Assembly (NCBI RefSeq): GCF_958298935.1
Contig: NC_084938.1
Span: 26,765,501-26,829,500 of the forward strand
DNA from: Phragmites australis
Taxonomy: Eukaryota > Streptophyta > Magnoliopsida > Poales > Poaceae
DNA: 64,000 bases
Direction: 5' to 3'
Under the pieces are notes generated by a model that saw nothing but the letters and a program-made list of their open reading frames with translations, was not told the DNA's origin and did no database searches. Both the position numbers and the translations under genes were made by a program. Shown here piece by piece: positions 1 to 11,160 of the stretch (its first letter is position 1; each line of letters starts with the position of its first letter).

Positions 1-298
1 CCATCCATTCATCTTCCTGTATGAAACTTATAGCAATACTAATACTGCATGCCAACTATCAAGCTTCCAGAACTTATGGGTCACTGACAATATAGCAAAC
101 TAACAACCAGCAAAGTCACCAGAATGTTTATACACAAGTATCCTTCTTACCTTTTTAAATGGAAAACACGCAAAATATCTATTTTGACACAAGAAGAGTA
201 TTTAAAATTGCATAAAGAGAAGACAGTCAAAGCAAAGCATCAGATACCAACAACTTGCTGGAACTTGCACTAATTACACTACCACATACATACGAGAT

Positions 299-3200
299 TC
301 ATACCCTGTCATGAGGTTGAGCAGAAGGAGCACTTGACGTATAAGCACATGAAGTTGGACTCCAGGATAGGTAACTTTTTCTTACAACGTGTACCGCAGG
401 CCCTTCAAACTGGACTGCAGGTGAATTCCATCCTAATATTGAAAATCAAGAATAACTCATGACTTCAGAAAACTTGAAAATGCAGGTAGAATTTTGAAAG
501 GGGGGAACAACAATTGAGCACTATTGTTTAGAGAACAAAACTACAAACAAGCATGCCTTCAAGAAACGGGGTCCATCTTTCACAATTCCGTCCAGCATAG
601 CCTCCATAAGAATAAGCTTGAGACCAGCTGGCACCAGTTTCACGTCCCTCCAGACAGAACAATATATTTTTCTTGATATCTTTTTGTCTCAATAGTGGAT
701 TAGTGTGTCCTTTCCAGATATTGAAACTTCTTGCACCATCACTATGTGAACTAGAATTTTGTTCATTCCACAAGGTTCCTGCCATGGGGTCACCACACTT
801 GGTCAGTTGATACAGATCTGTAGTAACATATTTACAATTATATAATCAGAAAAGGCAATAATTCATTACAAATCATGTAATTCTGGAGTAACATTTGAAA
901 AACAAGTAACACATGGGCATTCCTAGCTGCATCTCAGCATGCTAAGGACATTGTAGCCTAATCTTCACAATAAAATTAAATATCCAAGATTGACAGGAAT
1001 ACTACATTCATTATGAAATTGATGTCATTTTATAATGTTTGCAATCAAACTTGTAAAACTTTTTAAGATTAATATACATGAAAGATTTGACTTATGGCAT
1101 GGAAATTATTAGTAGATTTGTCACCAAATGCACTCCTAAATCACAAAATATTAAATATTCTTTACTAAAGTATAGTTTGAAGGCTGAAAAAGTACTGATC
1201 AAAAACTATTTGGAACAGAGGCAGTATACATGAGCCAACCAGAAAAGATATATCATAGATCAACTTGTACAGGACATAACAACAGATGATTAATCCTCCA
1301 TCAAGCAAAACGGCAAACCTGTCAAAGCTTCACTATAACACCATGCAGGTGTAACAATGATAGGGTTTCTCTTTCTCTTTTGCCCAAATTCACTGTCTGA
1401 AGCTCCTGCTGGGTTTGACTGTTCATTAATGTAAACCTCCGTTGCCTCTGCAGGGGCTGATGCACTTGCAGTAGTGGCCTCTTCTTGTATACTTACATTA
1501 ATCTCTGGATTTTGAAATTCCACATACGATGAATCTATTTCTTTAATGGCAACAGTACGACATTGCTTTAACAGCACAGTGGTCAATTGATTCTGCAAAT
1601 CTGTCAAACTGAAACACATCCAAGAATATGTGAGCACAGACCATTAACAACACTTAACAGACAAATAGTCCAGAGTTAGTTATATACAGTTCATATTTGA
1701 GCAAAGCTTCTTTCTTTTTGGACAATGATGTCTTCTTGTCCCTAAGAGTTGCACTTCCACCTTGAAATCTGCCTGCAGCGCCACTCTGAAGTCTGCCTGC
1801 ACTGCCACCGGAAAATTTATCTGCAAAATGGCAGAATGCTTACTACGGAGACACTTAAAAAGTGTCACTTCAAAAATATGCAAAAAATATTGAAATTAAA
1901 ACCTGTTACTGGAGGTGTAGTTTTCCGCAATGTCACTGTGCTTTCATCTGGTGTCACTGGAATAGCACTCAGCCTGACTGTGGTTCTAGCCGCAGAAAGT
2001 TGTAGAGTCTGTAATTCAAGAATAAGCTGTTGTGAAGCTAGTATCTTCAGACAAAAGGAACAAGAAATGAAAGCCAAATCCAGATCATGTAAGGACTAAG
2101 GAGAATTTTTATATGAAAGATCAGCAAGATGTACTCAGAGAAATTTTCATGGGAATAGACATGATACTAACTTAAGTACATACAAGAAATTAGGTGTGTT
2201 GCTTCAAGTAATGTTACCTCAAATCATTGCTTGTATGTGCAACTTACATTGCAAACAGTCAAACTGGCAAGCACAAAAAACATGATAAACAAAGAAACTG
2301 AGCCTGAAGTAACCTGCTGTAAACAAAACTATGTGCTGATTTACAGAAGGCTGGGTTCTTTCACTTTGCTGTAACAAGCTAATAATAATAATATGAGGGC
2401 AAAAATGCAAGAACTGAGAATACTGTGCTGAATCTAAATAGCGCAAACTGCAATAATAGCTAGAAAATTTTATGCTTTTATGTCAAGTAATTCGACAAAT
2501 TAGATCCAAGCAACAGAACAGATGAGGATCAGGTCTCATATTGCCAAAATGCCAAGCAGCCACTTTAATGAATATAACGAAAATAAAAGGTATTCCTTGT
2601 AGACCAATCAAATCGTTAAGAAATGCATTTACCTTTGGCAACTTCCCCTTCTTCTTCAGCAGCTTCAAGTGCATTCTCTGTGTGTAGTGTATCAAATGAT
2701 ATTTTGAATGCTTCTCAACCAGCCTGTCCATTATCTTTGGGTTCGATGTAAGCCAGTCTGATATCTGCTTAGTTTCTACAAGCGAGTCCATCTCAAGAGA
2801 TTCCAACCACTGGTACACAGGCTTCCAAAGATCAGTTCGCTGGAACCTGTACGGAAATGCACTCTGGTCTGCATCTAAAACCTGACATAAAGGAGAAAAC
2901 AGAAGTGCAATCCGAGCTCAGTTTTGTTGATCAATGTGGGGAATCCAAAAGACAGGTATGTATCTAATAGATCTGGTGAAGGTCAGTTCCGTCAGAGTTA
3001 TCGTTGAGGGGCAGCAGGGCACGTTAAGTATACAGAACAGATAAAATATTCCAACTAAGATAACAAAGGGCTCCTGGCGTTCAAAGCGTAACAGCTACTG
3101 TAGTTCAACTAATCGTGCAGCCTCAGCACAATGATGAAACCTAGCTAATCGTATTGACACTGAGCAACTCCAAATTACGAGGGTCGAAACTCACTAACCA

Positions 3201-3804
3201 TTCTAGTACAAACCTATTGTAACTAGAGCTCTATCCTCCACGACTGAGAAAAATTGAGTAACCCCAAAGCAGTGGTCATTTGATTGATTCAAAAATTACC
3301 CACACCCACACTCATCACTTACTTAATCAATAATAGATGGAGCGCGCAAGTCGACCAATCCCATCAACTAAACCACGGGGGAGTCACATGATGATTCGTA
3401 AACCACTAAACCGTAAGCAGTCCGCGAAGGGGCGAACGAGGGAAGAGGGTAGGTCGGCTGATTACCTGGTCGCCACGTAGGGCGAGGAGGCGCTGGTGGA
3501 GCTGGGAGCGAGGGAGGGAGGGGAGTTCAGGGCGGTGGGCATCGATGTAGGCGTCGACCTCCGGCTCCGTGGGCTGGCGGCCGTCGGGGAAGGACTCGAG
3601 CCAAGCACGCGCGGCGATCTCCCATGGGTGCGGCGGGCGTGTGGAGGAAGAGGCGGGCGGCCCGGCGGGGGTTTGGGGAGGGGGAGGGTTGGGGGTCGTG
3701 GCCGGGGCGGAAGCGGGGGTTTGGGGGTGGAACGGCGCGGGGAGGGGTAGCGGCGCGTCCGGCGGGAGCGCGCGGAGCGGGAGGACGGCCTGCGGCTCCG
3801 GCAT
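299..3804 (-). CDS. Uncharacterised plant protein (~515 aa), seven-exon gene
   Basis: I do not recognise the family. Exons in transcript order are 3466-3804, 2633-2881, 1903-2044, 1688-1820, 1319-1608, 557-817 and 299-432. All junction phases agree and give one open frame of about 515 residues from ATG 3804 to TGA 299-301. The N-terminus is Pro/Ala-rich (about residues 1-60). It is followed by a helical, charged region (about 60-195), a Gly/Ser segment, and a basic QKRKRN patch near residue 365 that could be a nuclear localisation signal. The C-terminal part is Trp/Tyr/Cys-rich (ERWTPFLEG, YLSWSPTSCAY). No enzyme motif or membrane segment is visible. All introns are GT-AG except the last, which is GC-AG. 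The 3' end is uncertain: the last exon could splice on at AGG/GTATGA (about 304) toward sequence outside the window. A MULE TIR begins 41 bp upstream of the ATG. Confidence 0.68.
433..556 (-). other. GC-AG intron (last intron of the 299-3804 gene)
   Basis: On the minus strand the donor reads GAAG/GCATGC and the acceptor AATATTAG/GATGG. Joining 557 to 432 keeps the frame (LEG then WNSP). No GT donor nearby gives an open frame. GC-AG introns are a known minority class in plants. Confidence 0.6.
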
Positions 3805-3845
3805 TCGCTGCGGCGGAGGAGGTCGGAGAGGCGGGCGGACCTCGC

Positions 3846-4021
3846 GGAATTTCAGTATTTAGGACTCAATTCGTCTTCCTCTCCAGCTTTGACACCAGTA
3901 CGTGAGCCTTTCATTATTTGAAATCGTGGCACATCAATTTTTCTATTTTGTAACATTTTGATATTTCTCGGTATTTTTCATCTCTTTTTGATTTCGATTG
4001 ATCTGCTATGACCGAAGTGCC
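3846..4021 (+). repeat. Left terminal inverted repeat of the MULE
   Basis: About 175 bp matching the reverse complement of 8967-9155 with only scattered mismatches, including shared words such as TTTGACACCAGTACGTGAG and GGCACATCAATTTTTC. Its outer end lies 41 bp upstream of the start codon of the minus-strand gene at 3804. It therefore occupies that gene's proximal promoter/5' UTR position. Confidence 0.88.
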
Positions 4022-4350
4022 CTGGAATCATTATTCTGTAACCTGAAGGCCCCCTGGCTGTAACCTGGCGTTGCTCGCTTATGACCAGACCGCTGCCCCC
4101 GTAACTCCCAGTTCTAGTTCTAGGGTTCCTCATCCCGTTCCTTGTGGCCCTTCCAAGCGGCGGTGACGGCTGAGCGGGGACAAACAACCGTGACTTCAAA
4201 TCAGAGGTACGAGCAACTCCCGTTCCCTCCTGTACCCCTCCCCCTACGGGATCCCCCTTCTCTTGTTTTGCTTTCCCCTGCCCGCTCTTGGTTTGGTCCG
4301 GGGGGAGAGGAGAAACGTCTGACGCTCCACTGATGCCGAGCAGGTTTTGG

Positions 4351-7235
4351 ATGAATTCATGGTAATCCGAGAAGAACTGAGTGGTTGATGGATCCACTTG
4401 AGATTCCAGAGGGGTAAATTTCTTTGCCATGATATATTGATGATGTTTGTCTTTAACTTGAATTCTTGTTTATCTTTTCTCTTTCCCGTACCGGTAGGAT
4501 TGACCCCGATGCAGCCTTTAAATTATGTGTTCGGTTTGGTGAGTATATCGCTAGACTAGACGATGGCACTGTTGTTATAGTTCCACGCAAAGATGGGGAT
4601 TGGTATGTGGATTATCGTAGTTGCAGTATTGAAAAGCTGCATGATGATATATCTCAAAGGATAAGGTGGGGTAGTTGCCAAGAGATTGAGGTTTATGGGA
4701 CAGAGAGGTACAGTGGTGATGAAATCAAGTATTGCAGTAGCATGGATCTGCTGCTTTCATTCTCTGAGAGGTGGAGTGCAAGGTATATGTTTCTGCATGT
4801 TCTGGTGGTTGACAAGGCTGGATATCAGGGCAGTACATCAAGTGTTACACAAATGAGTGATATTGTGGCTGCTAAGGTAATTGCAGAAGGAGCATCAAGC
4901 AGCCAGCATGGTAGTACTGTTAATGTTTGTGAGTCAGTTGTTGTTATGCCTGCTGTTGATCCCTCTGTTGAAGGGCCTCCTGTCCAAGTTGAGGACATAC
5001 CAAATATTGACTGGTCTAAACTTGATATTGTCAATGTTCCAGATGGTCCAGGCATGGAGGAAGATCAAATGTATGTTCTTCTTGGTCTTAGGGCAGAGGA
5101 TGAGAGAGTAGAGAATGCCAAGGCTACAACTAATGCAAATCATGTTCCTAATCCTATTATATTGGATGATGAGCTTGCAAGTGCTGCAATCCCAGTGAAT
5201 GATGACATTCCTGGGGAGCCTATAGTGCATTATGACAGAGAGGATCCACCAATGAGTGTTAACACCGTGTACCCTAGCATGGATGAATTTAGGATGGCTG
5301 TCAGGCAACATGCCATAAAGGGGGAATTTGAGCTAGGGACAGAGAAATCATGTAAGAGCATCTTCAGAGGTTATTGTACAAGTGAGGGATGCCCATGGGC
5401 TATTGTTGCAAGACTGAACCCAGACAATAAAACTGTCAGGGTACTAACTGCTAACTTTATGTACTTTTTTGTGATTTAGATTGCTAATTCCTTGGTTCCA
5501 TGTTATTTTCCAGGTTACACTGAACAAGTTTGGTCACAAGTGTGCATCAATCGGAAGGGTGAAAACTAAAGTGGCTTCACAAAAATGGATTGCAGAAAAG
5601 GTTGGACCTTCACTAAGGAAGCATCCTGATCTTGGTGCTATGGCTCTGAAAGAAGAGTTGGAGGGGAAGTACAATATCACTCTCAATTATTCTACAGTTT
5701 GGGCAGGTAGACAACGTGCAGTAGACCATATATTTGGATCATGGGAAGAAAGCTTCCACGAGTTGTACAGATTCAAAGCAGAGGTTGAGAAGAGGTCACC
5801 AGGCAGTGTTGTAGAAATAGATGTGAAGCAAGTTGAGGATAAAGTGTACTTCAATAGATATTTTTGTGCATTCAAGTCATGCATTGATGGGTTTTTGAAT
5901 GGTTGTAGACCTTATTTAAGCATTGATTCCACTGCCCTTAATGGGAGATGGAATGGCCATCTTGCCTCAGCTACAGCATTAAATGGACACAACTGGATGT
6001 TTCCAGTTGCCTTTGGGTTTTTTGACGCAGAGACAACTGATAATTGGACATGGTTTATAGAGCAGCTACATAAGTCAGTAGGTGATCTTCCTCATTTAGC
6101 CATTTCATCTGATGCATGCAAGGGTTTAGAAATAGCTGTTAAGAAGGTGTACCCTTGGGCAGAGCATAGAGAGTATTTTAGACACTTGATGCAAAATTTT
6201 GTGAAGAAGTTCCAAGGGCCTGTCTATGGCAACATGTTTCCTGCAGCTAGAGCTTACAGAACTGAAGTGTTTGAGCACTACATGAATAAGATACATGAGG
6301 CTGATCCTAGTGTGCAACCTTGGTTGTTTAAGTGGCACAAACTCTTGTGGATGAGGTGCGTGTTTTCTGATCAAATAAAATGTGATTACATTAACAATAA
6401 TCTAGCAGAATCATGGAATGCATGGATCAAAGATATGAAGGACCTCCCAATAACTGAGCTTGTAGATGTACTGAGAGCAAGAATAATGCAGCTTTTCGAT
6501 AGGAGAAGAAGGATTGGTGAGAGGCTGCAAGGTGTAATGCTTCCAGTTGTGGTTGAGCAAATGAATGCACAAACTAGAGGTTTGGGCAACTTGAAGGTTA
6601 TATGCGGAGCAAAGGACACAGCTGAAGTGACAGAGATTAATCCTGATCACCAAGTATTCAGACATGCTGTGAACCTGAAAAACCATGAGTGCACTTGTAG
6701 GGAGTGGCAAGTTAGTGGCAAGCCTTGTACACATGCGTTGGCATTCATATCTACTTACAGAAACCACAAAATGGAAGATTATCTTGATCCTTGCTACTCT
6801 GTGACTAAGTTTAGGATAGCTTATGCAGGAGTCATTGCTCCCCTTACTGACAAGTCTCAATGGCCACAAGTTGATGTTGGGTTCATGTTGATGCCACCAC
6901 TCCAAAGGAGGTATGTAGGTCGACAGAAAAAGAATAGAATACCATCTTGTCTTGAGAAAGGAAAGATAAAAGGGAAGGGCAAGTGGAAGGTGCTATGTAA
7001 GAGGTGTGGTGAACTTGGTCATAGGCAGTCATCATACAAATGTAAACTCAATGGTACCAAGAAAAGGTAATCCTAAATCAAGTCTTGTTGCAGAAACAAA
7101 CTGTCATTTGTATCATCTTATCCTATATGTATTTGTCATTGCAGGAAGAGGCGCAGTAGGAAGAAGGTAGACAGGCCGAGCAAAGAAGCAGAAGCAAGTA
7201 CTAGCACTCCTAAAAGGCAAAAGGTGACAATGTAG
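4351..7235 (+). CDS. MULE transposase (MURA-like), four exons
   Basis: Proposed exons are 4351-4361, 4498-5440, 5514-7066 and 7145-7235, all phase-consistent, giving about 865 aa. The 11-nt first exon (ATGAATTCATG/GTAATC) is tentative; exon 2 has no usable upstream ATG of its own, and CTTTCCCGTACCGGTAG is a good acceptor. The second half is the transposase core. A DDE triad is plausible at D456 (LSIDST), D518 (ISSDACKG) and E617 (NNNLAESWNAW). A SWIM zinc finger CTCREW...CTH lies at about 711-725, and a C-terminal zinc knuckle starts at about 813. That knuckle, CKRCGELGHRQSSYKC, has six rather than four residues between His and the last Cys. A basic tail ends at TAG 7233. The enzyme should cut the TIRs and insert the element in the nucleus. 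No frameshift is seen before the stop, so the protein could be made. Confidence 0.85.
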
Positions 7236-7400
7236 GATGTCATCAATCAAAGCCCTGGTCCAGTCACCAGAAGGCAATTGGCAATTACATTGGCTGCTAC
7301 AGATGCAACACCATCTAGCCCAGCAAAGTCTCCAGTCAAGACCACAACAAGAAAGAAGCTTACTCCAAGGAAGGGAAAAAAGGCAGTGGAGGAGGCCTAA
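7236..7400 (+). other. In-frame coding extension after the transposase TAG
   Basis: The same frame stays open for about 54 codons after TAG 7233-7235, to TAA 7398-7400. It encodes a Ser/Pro/Lys/Arg-rich tail of the same character as the last exon (SPGPVTRRQLAITLA, then KKLTPRKGKK). This suggests the TAG is a recent nonsense mutation, or that the family normally reads on. I infer a truncated C-terminus; catalytic parts are upstream and unaffected. Confidence 0.55.
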
Positions 7401-7440
7401 GCATGAGTACCTACTAAGCTACTATACACCTGTGTGCTTG

Positions 7441-7570
7441 TAATATTATTTTGCCAGGAAACAATGATCTTGCAGGCTTGTAATATTATTTTGCCAGGAA
7501 ACAATGAACCTGTAGGCATGAGATTTTATTTTGTCAGGAAGCAATGATCTTCTGTGCTTGTAATATTATT
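7441..7570 (+). repeat. 40-bp tandem repeat, 3.25 copies
   Basis: Copies run 7441-7480, 7481-7520 and 7521-7560, then a partial copy. Each begins TAATATTATTTTGCCAGGAA or a close variant and ends near GCTTG. The period is exactly 40. The array lies in the 3' part of the MULE, after the transposase. Confidence 0.9.
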
Positions 7571-8149
7571 GCACTTGCCAACAAGTCGTTTTCATTTCAA
7601 AGTTTGTGAACAAGTCTGTATGTCAACAAGTCTGAACAAGTCTTGCAGTACTGAGGTTTCAATTTCTGTTGAGAACAATTTCTGTACTAAAAAACTACAC
7701 CATGTGCAGTTCCAATATGGCAATCATGATCTCCTGTGCTCGCCACTAGTTGAAGCAAAGAACAATGGTACAGACTTGGTGGCAAGTAGTACCATCATTT
7801 GAAAGCACAATGTATATTCCTGTTAAGAATTGAGGGAAACTACATATTTGTTTTCAAGAATTAAAGTATAGTGATCATGTTTTTGTGGTGTGTTTATGTT
7901 ATTAGTTAGCACGGAAATCTGGCATGTTCTAACTGTTAATGTAGTGCAAATGCACCAGTTCTTAAACAAATAATCAAGAAGCAGATCAAAACACAGTAAG
8001 AAGATAGCGTGGCAAATAATCCCAAAGTGATCATTTTCATTTCAATTGGCATGCAAAAGCATTCCTGAATACATGCACAACCTGGGACTCTACCATCCCA
8101 AAGTGATCATTTGCTGATTGCTTACAAACTGAAATAGATCCCTATTGAG

Positions 8150-8747
8150 CTACTTCACAAGGTGGACAAAGATGGCCATTAGCACAAGAACAACATTCAG
8201 GCAAGCCACAAACAGCAGTGCTTTCACCCTTGCATGCAGCTGACCAATCTTGCTATCATCTCCATTCTTCTCCTTCACTATTGCCTCATTCATCGCTGCA
8301 ATCTCCTGCTTAACAGCCTCCAGTTCTTGCTTCCAGTCTGTTGTAGCCTCCTGGACCTCAGAAATTGCAGCACCAACCGAATTCGAGTCCATACCAACGA
8401 TTCCTTCATCCATAAGATGTTCTTCATACTTGTTTGTACCACTTCCAAAAAGGGTAGCCACCCCCCTGCATAGCGAATTCCTCCATACATCAACAATCTA
8501 ACAACTCAAAATCAACCAAAAATTACAATTTACTACTCAAATACGGGGGCCAAATACGTACGCTACGCCGGTGACGACTGCACTTGAAAAACTTCCTGCC
8601 ATAGTTGGCATCAGTCCAAGCCGTCAGCTCAACTACCTTCCCCACACCGCACTCCGGGCATTGGATTAGTGGCAGACCGGTCGTTGCTTGGCACCGCGTC
8701 GCCATCCTCGGTCCCTTGGACCGGACTCTAGTCCCTGACAAAGACAT
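8150..8747 (-). pseudogene. GRF-type zinc-finger protein with coiled coil and C-terminal membrane segment, frameshifted
   Basis: Exon 1 (8562-8747) starts MSLSGTRVRSKGP and carries the first part of a zf-GRF domain, CPECGVGKVVELT...NYGRKFFKC, with donor AGC/GTACGT. Exon 2 (8150-8465) follows acceptor CTATGCAG. Read in phase it gives GGYPFWKWYKQ, the expected end of a GRF domain, then meets a stop. The following YEEHLMDEG...coiled coil...LLFVACLNVVLVLMAIF continues in the +1 frame, so one extra base lies at about 8429. Alternatively exon 2 is read in the other frame and the GRF end is lost. Related small GRF plus coiled-coil plus membrane-tail proteins are common in grass genomes, often inside MULEs; their role is not known. 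The gene runs antisense to the transposase. Confidence 0.6.
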
Positions 8748-8966
8748 GGTCACGTGGTAAAGTGGGGACAGTAGGGGCGGCGGGGACAGCAGGGGTGGCC
8801 TGGCGCGGCGGATAGAAGGGACGGCGTGGCGGAGAGAGAAGGGGTAGCGCGGCAGAGAGAGAAGGGGCGGCGTGACGCTGCGCAGTGGAGAGAAAGGGGG
8901 CGACGCGACGGAGATGGCTCGGCCAGATCTGGATGGGGACCTGGGCGCATCATGTACTGAGGCAAT

Positions 8967-9155
8967 GGACATTTCGGTCATTTCATATGCCTATTATCCC
9001 TGCACAATATCAAAAGGAGATGGAATATGCCGAGAAATATCAAAATGTTACAAAATAGAAAAATTGATGTGCCACGATGTCAAATAATGAAAGGCTCACG
9101 TACTGGTGTCAAAGCTGAAGAGGAAGACGAATTGAATCCTAAATACTGAAATTCC
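8967..9155 (-). repeat. Right terminal inverted repeat of the MULE
   Basis: Reverse complement of the left TIR at 3846-4021, with the same outer end GGAATTTCAG and a few substitutions and small indels. It lies just upstream of the GRF gene and may serve as its promoter. Confidence 0.88.
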
Positions 9156-11160
9156 CCGGCTTTGCTTGCGCTGTTGCGCTGCGTGTTATGGCACGGTGAA
9201 GTTGAAAAATGTTCATTGGCAGTTGCCTTTTTATTTTCCGGTGGACGGAAGGTGATAAATATCAAATCAGATAAACAGATGTGGGTTCCAAACTCATATA
9301 TTCCATGCGACTTTGGGAAATTTGAACAACTTATAAGAATGTCACTGTATTTATGTTTTCTTTCTAAACTACGCTGTATGTATGTTATGATATGTACAGT
9401 TATACTTGCGGTGGTACGTTGTGACCTACATCTTTTACGTTGTTTTATCCCGAAGCTCCTGCTCTGATGAATCAAGTTCAAATTCAAAACCATTCACAGC
9501 GCCTTTAAAACCGTTTTGCAGATGTAGCCATGCTAACTAAGATTTAAGTGGTGTCAGTTTGCTGACTCAGTCACACCTATTTCTCTCTTCCATCATGTCC
9601 CATCTTATATTATCTATCTCCTAAGTCTCTCCTGCTCGAAAGCAAATTTTATAGAACTCTGTTCAGAAAGATTCTCATAAGACTATCTATGTTATTAATA
9701 CTGTGATCTAATGACTGAGCTAAAGAAAAGAAAGATACAGTAAACACGTGTTATCAGATGAAAGTAAGTTTTTTATAAGATCGTATCTTACGAAATATAC
9801 TACATCGCTGTTCAGCTTGCTCCCCAACCCCACCGCTGGCACCCCAATCCTGCCACCCCTAGCGCATTCTCACTGGCAATAGCTCCCTTGGCATCGCAAG
9901 CACGAGGTCTAAACATCCATTTGCTTGTGCTTAGATACGTTTAATTGAGGGCAGCAGTAGTGGTAGCGCAGAAATTTGTTTAGTCCCAATCGGTAACAGA
10001 GTAGCATTTCATAGTCAAATTTACTCCCGATCTGCACAAGCACTGATGCATTTTTGATCTGCATCATGAAGGTGGACAATGACGATGCCGTGCCCAGTCT
10101 GGCACTTGAGCTGGCCGTCGACCTTGTGCTCTCACTGCTCGCCATGACAGGGTGCTCACGATTTGGGGAGCTGCGGCCGGCGCAAATGGCGGGGCTACGG
10201 GGTTGGATTGGTGGCCGGACGGCGGGTTTGGGGAGCTGCGGCCGCATCAATGGCAGGGCGTCGGGCAACAGATTTGGGGTGCGCGACCAGCAAGACGGGG
10301 ACTCTTGGCGTGCCAGGTAGGATCCTTGCAAGACAGTCACTCTGCAAAACCGCCACGAATGGAGCGCAGGGACTGATTTTTTTATGGCGCTTCTCTACTG
10401 CGCGGTCTTCATTTGGAGATGCCATATGAGAACTCGAACCCTGTCGACTCGACTCTATCCGGGAGTATTGTCACCAAGCTCCATTTACATTCGCGATAGG
10501 GACTGATACTGAGCCGCTGCAATACAAATCAAGTGACGCCAAGCATCATTTGTGCACGATGGAACTTTTTTACTCTATCTCAACGGCCATCTTAGCAACA
10601 AGTAGATTCGTTCAAGGTATAAGTAAAAGGTGCGCAAAAGGGGACACAGACCGCTCACGTATATATGAAAATCACAAAATGTAATCCTCTTTTACTTGGA
10701 ATTATCTTAAAGCGACTCCATGCTATACCACGTCTCCTCTAAAATTACATATATCAAATCAAGCTTAGTTACTCCTTGCTGGGGAAAAAATGATACTAAG
10801 GTGCAATATTAACCCTTAGGTCTTTAGACATAACATATTTTTTTATGCGTAACTTTATTACTATTTCCAACTAGTATAGATTTATATAATCCAATGAGTT
10901 CATAATATTACATAAGTATATTTGAAGACAAATCGATATATATATATATATATAATATTTATATTTTAAAAGTTATTAATAGTTAGAGTTTTAAAAGTTT
11001 AATGGGCTTCGTCTGAACCGTCGTATATTTGTGACAGGAAGAAGTATAATCGTATAGCTTCTCGCAAAAAGAGAAGTATAATCGTGTAGCAAGGCTCTAA
11101 TTTGAAACTAGACAGTTCAATTCGCATCTGAGTTACACTTTTACGTACAGAGCCCACCGA
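9156..11160. other. Gap between MULE and the YrdC locus; no gene supported
   Basis: No convincing coding exon. A GC-rich island at about 10080-10320 contains a 65-bp spaced duplication (TTTGGGGAGCTGCGGCCG at 10162 and 10227) with open frames on several strands but no recognisable domain. 10580-11050 is AT-rich, with an (AT)n run near 10938-10953. If the MULE inserted just 5' of the minus-strand gene, part of that gene's original promoter may lie just right of 9155. Confidence 0.5.

Larger units (their letters stand above)
3846..9155 (+). mobile_element. Mutator-like element (MULE), about 5.3 kb, with transposase and GRF-type gene
   Basis: Two long inverted copies bound the element. The left copy starts GGAATTTCAGTATTTAGG at 3846; the right copy is its reverse complement, ending at 9155. 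Between them lie a MURA-type transposase on the plus strand and a GRF zinc-finger reading frame on the minus strand. Long TIRs, a MULE transposase with SWIM finger and an antisense accessory gene match autonomous grass MULEs. I find no matching 9-bp target duplication: the flanks are GGACCTCGC at 3837-3845 and CCGGCTTTG at 9156-9164. The duplication may have decayed, or the ends may derive from rearrangement. Confidence 0.88.

Noticed and set aside
3978..4430. 150-codon minus-strand frame starting MAKKFTPLESQVDPS inside the MULE
   Set aside because: Protein-like at its start, but it overlaps the proposed transposase 5' end antisense, runs into the TIR, and has no recognisable domain.
10430..10520. 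Possible tRNA around GAACTCGAACCCTGTCGACTC
   Set aside because: Resembles a T-arm word only; no acceptor stem or anticodon arm could be folded around it by eye.
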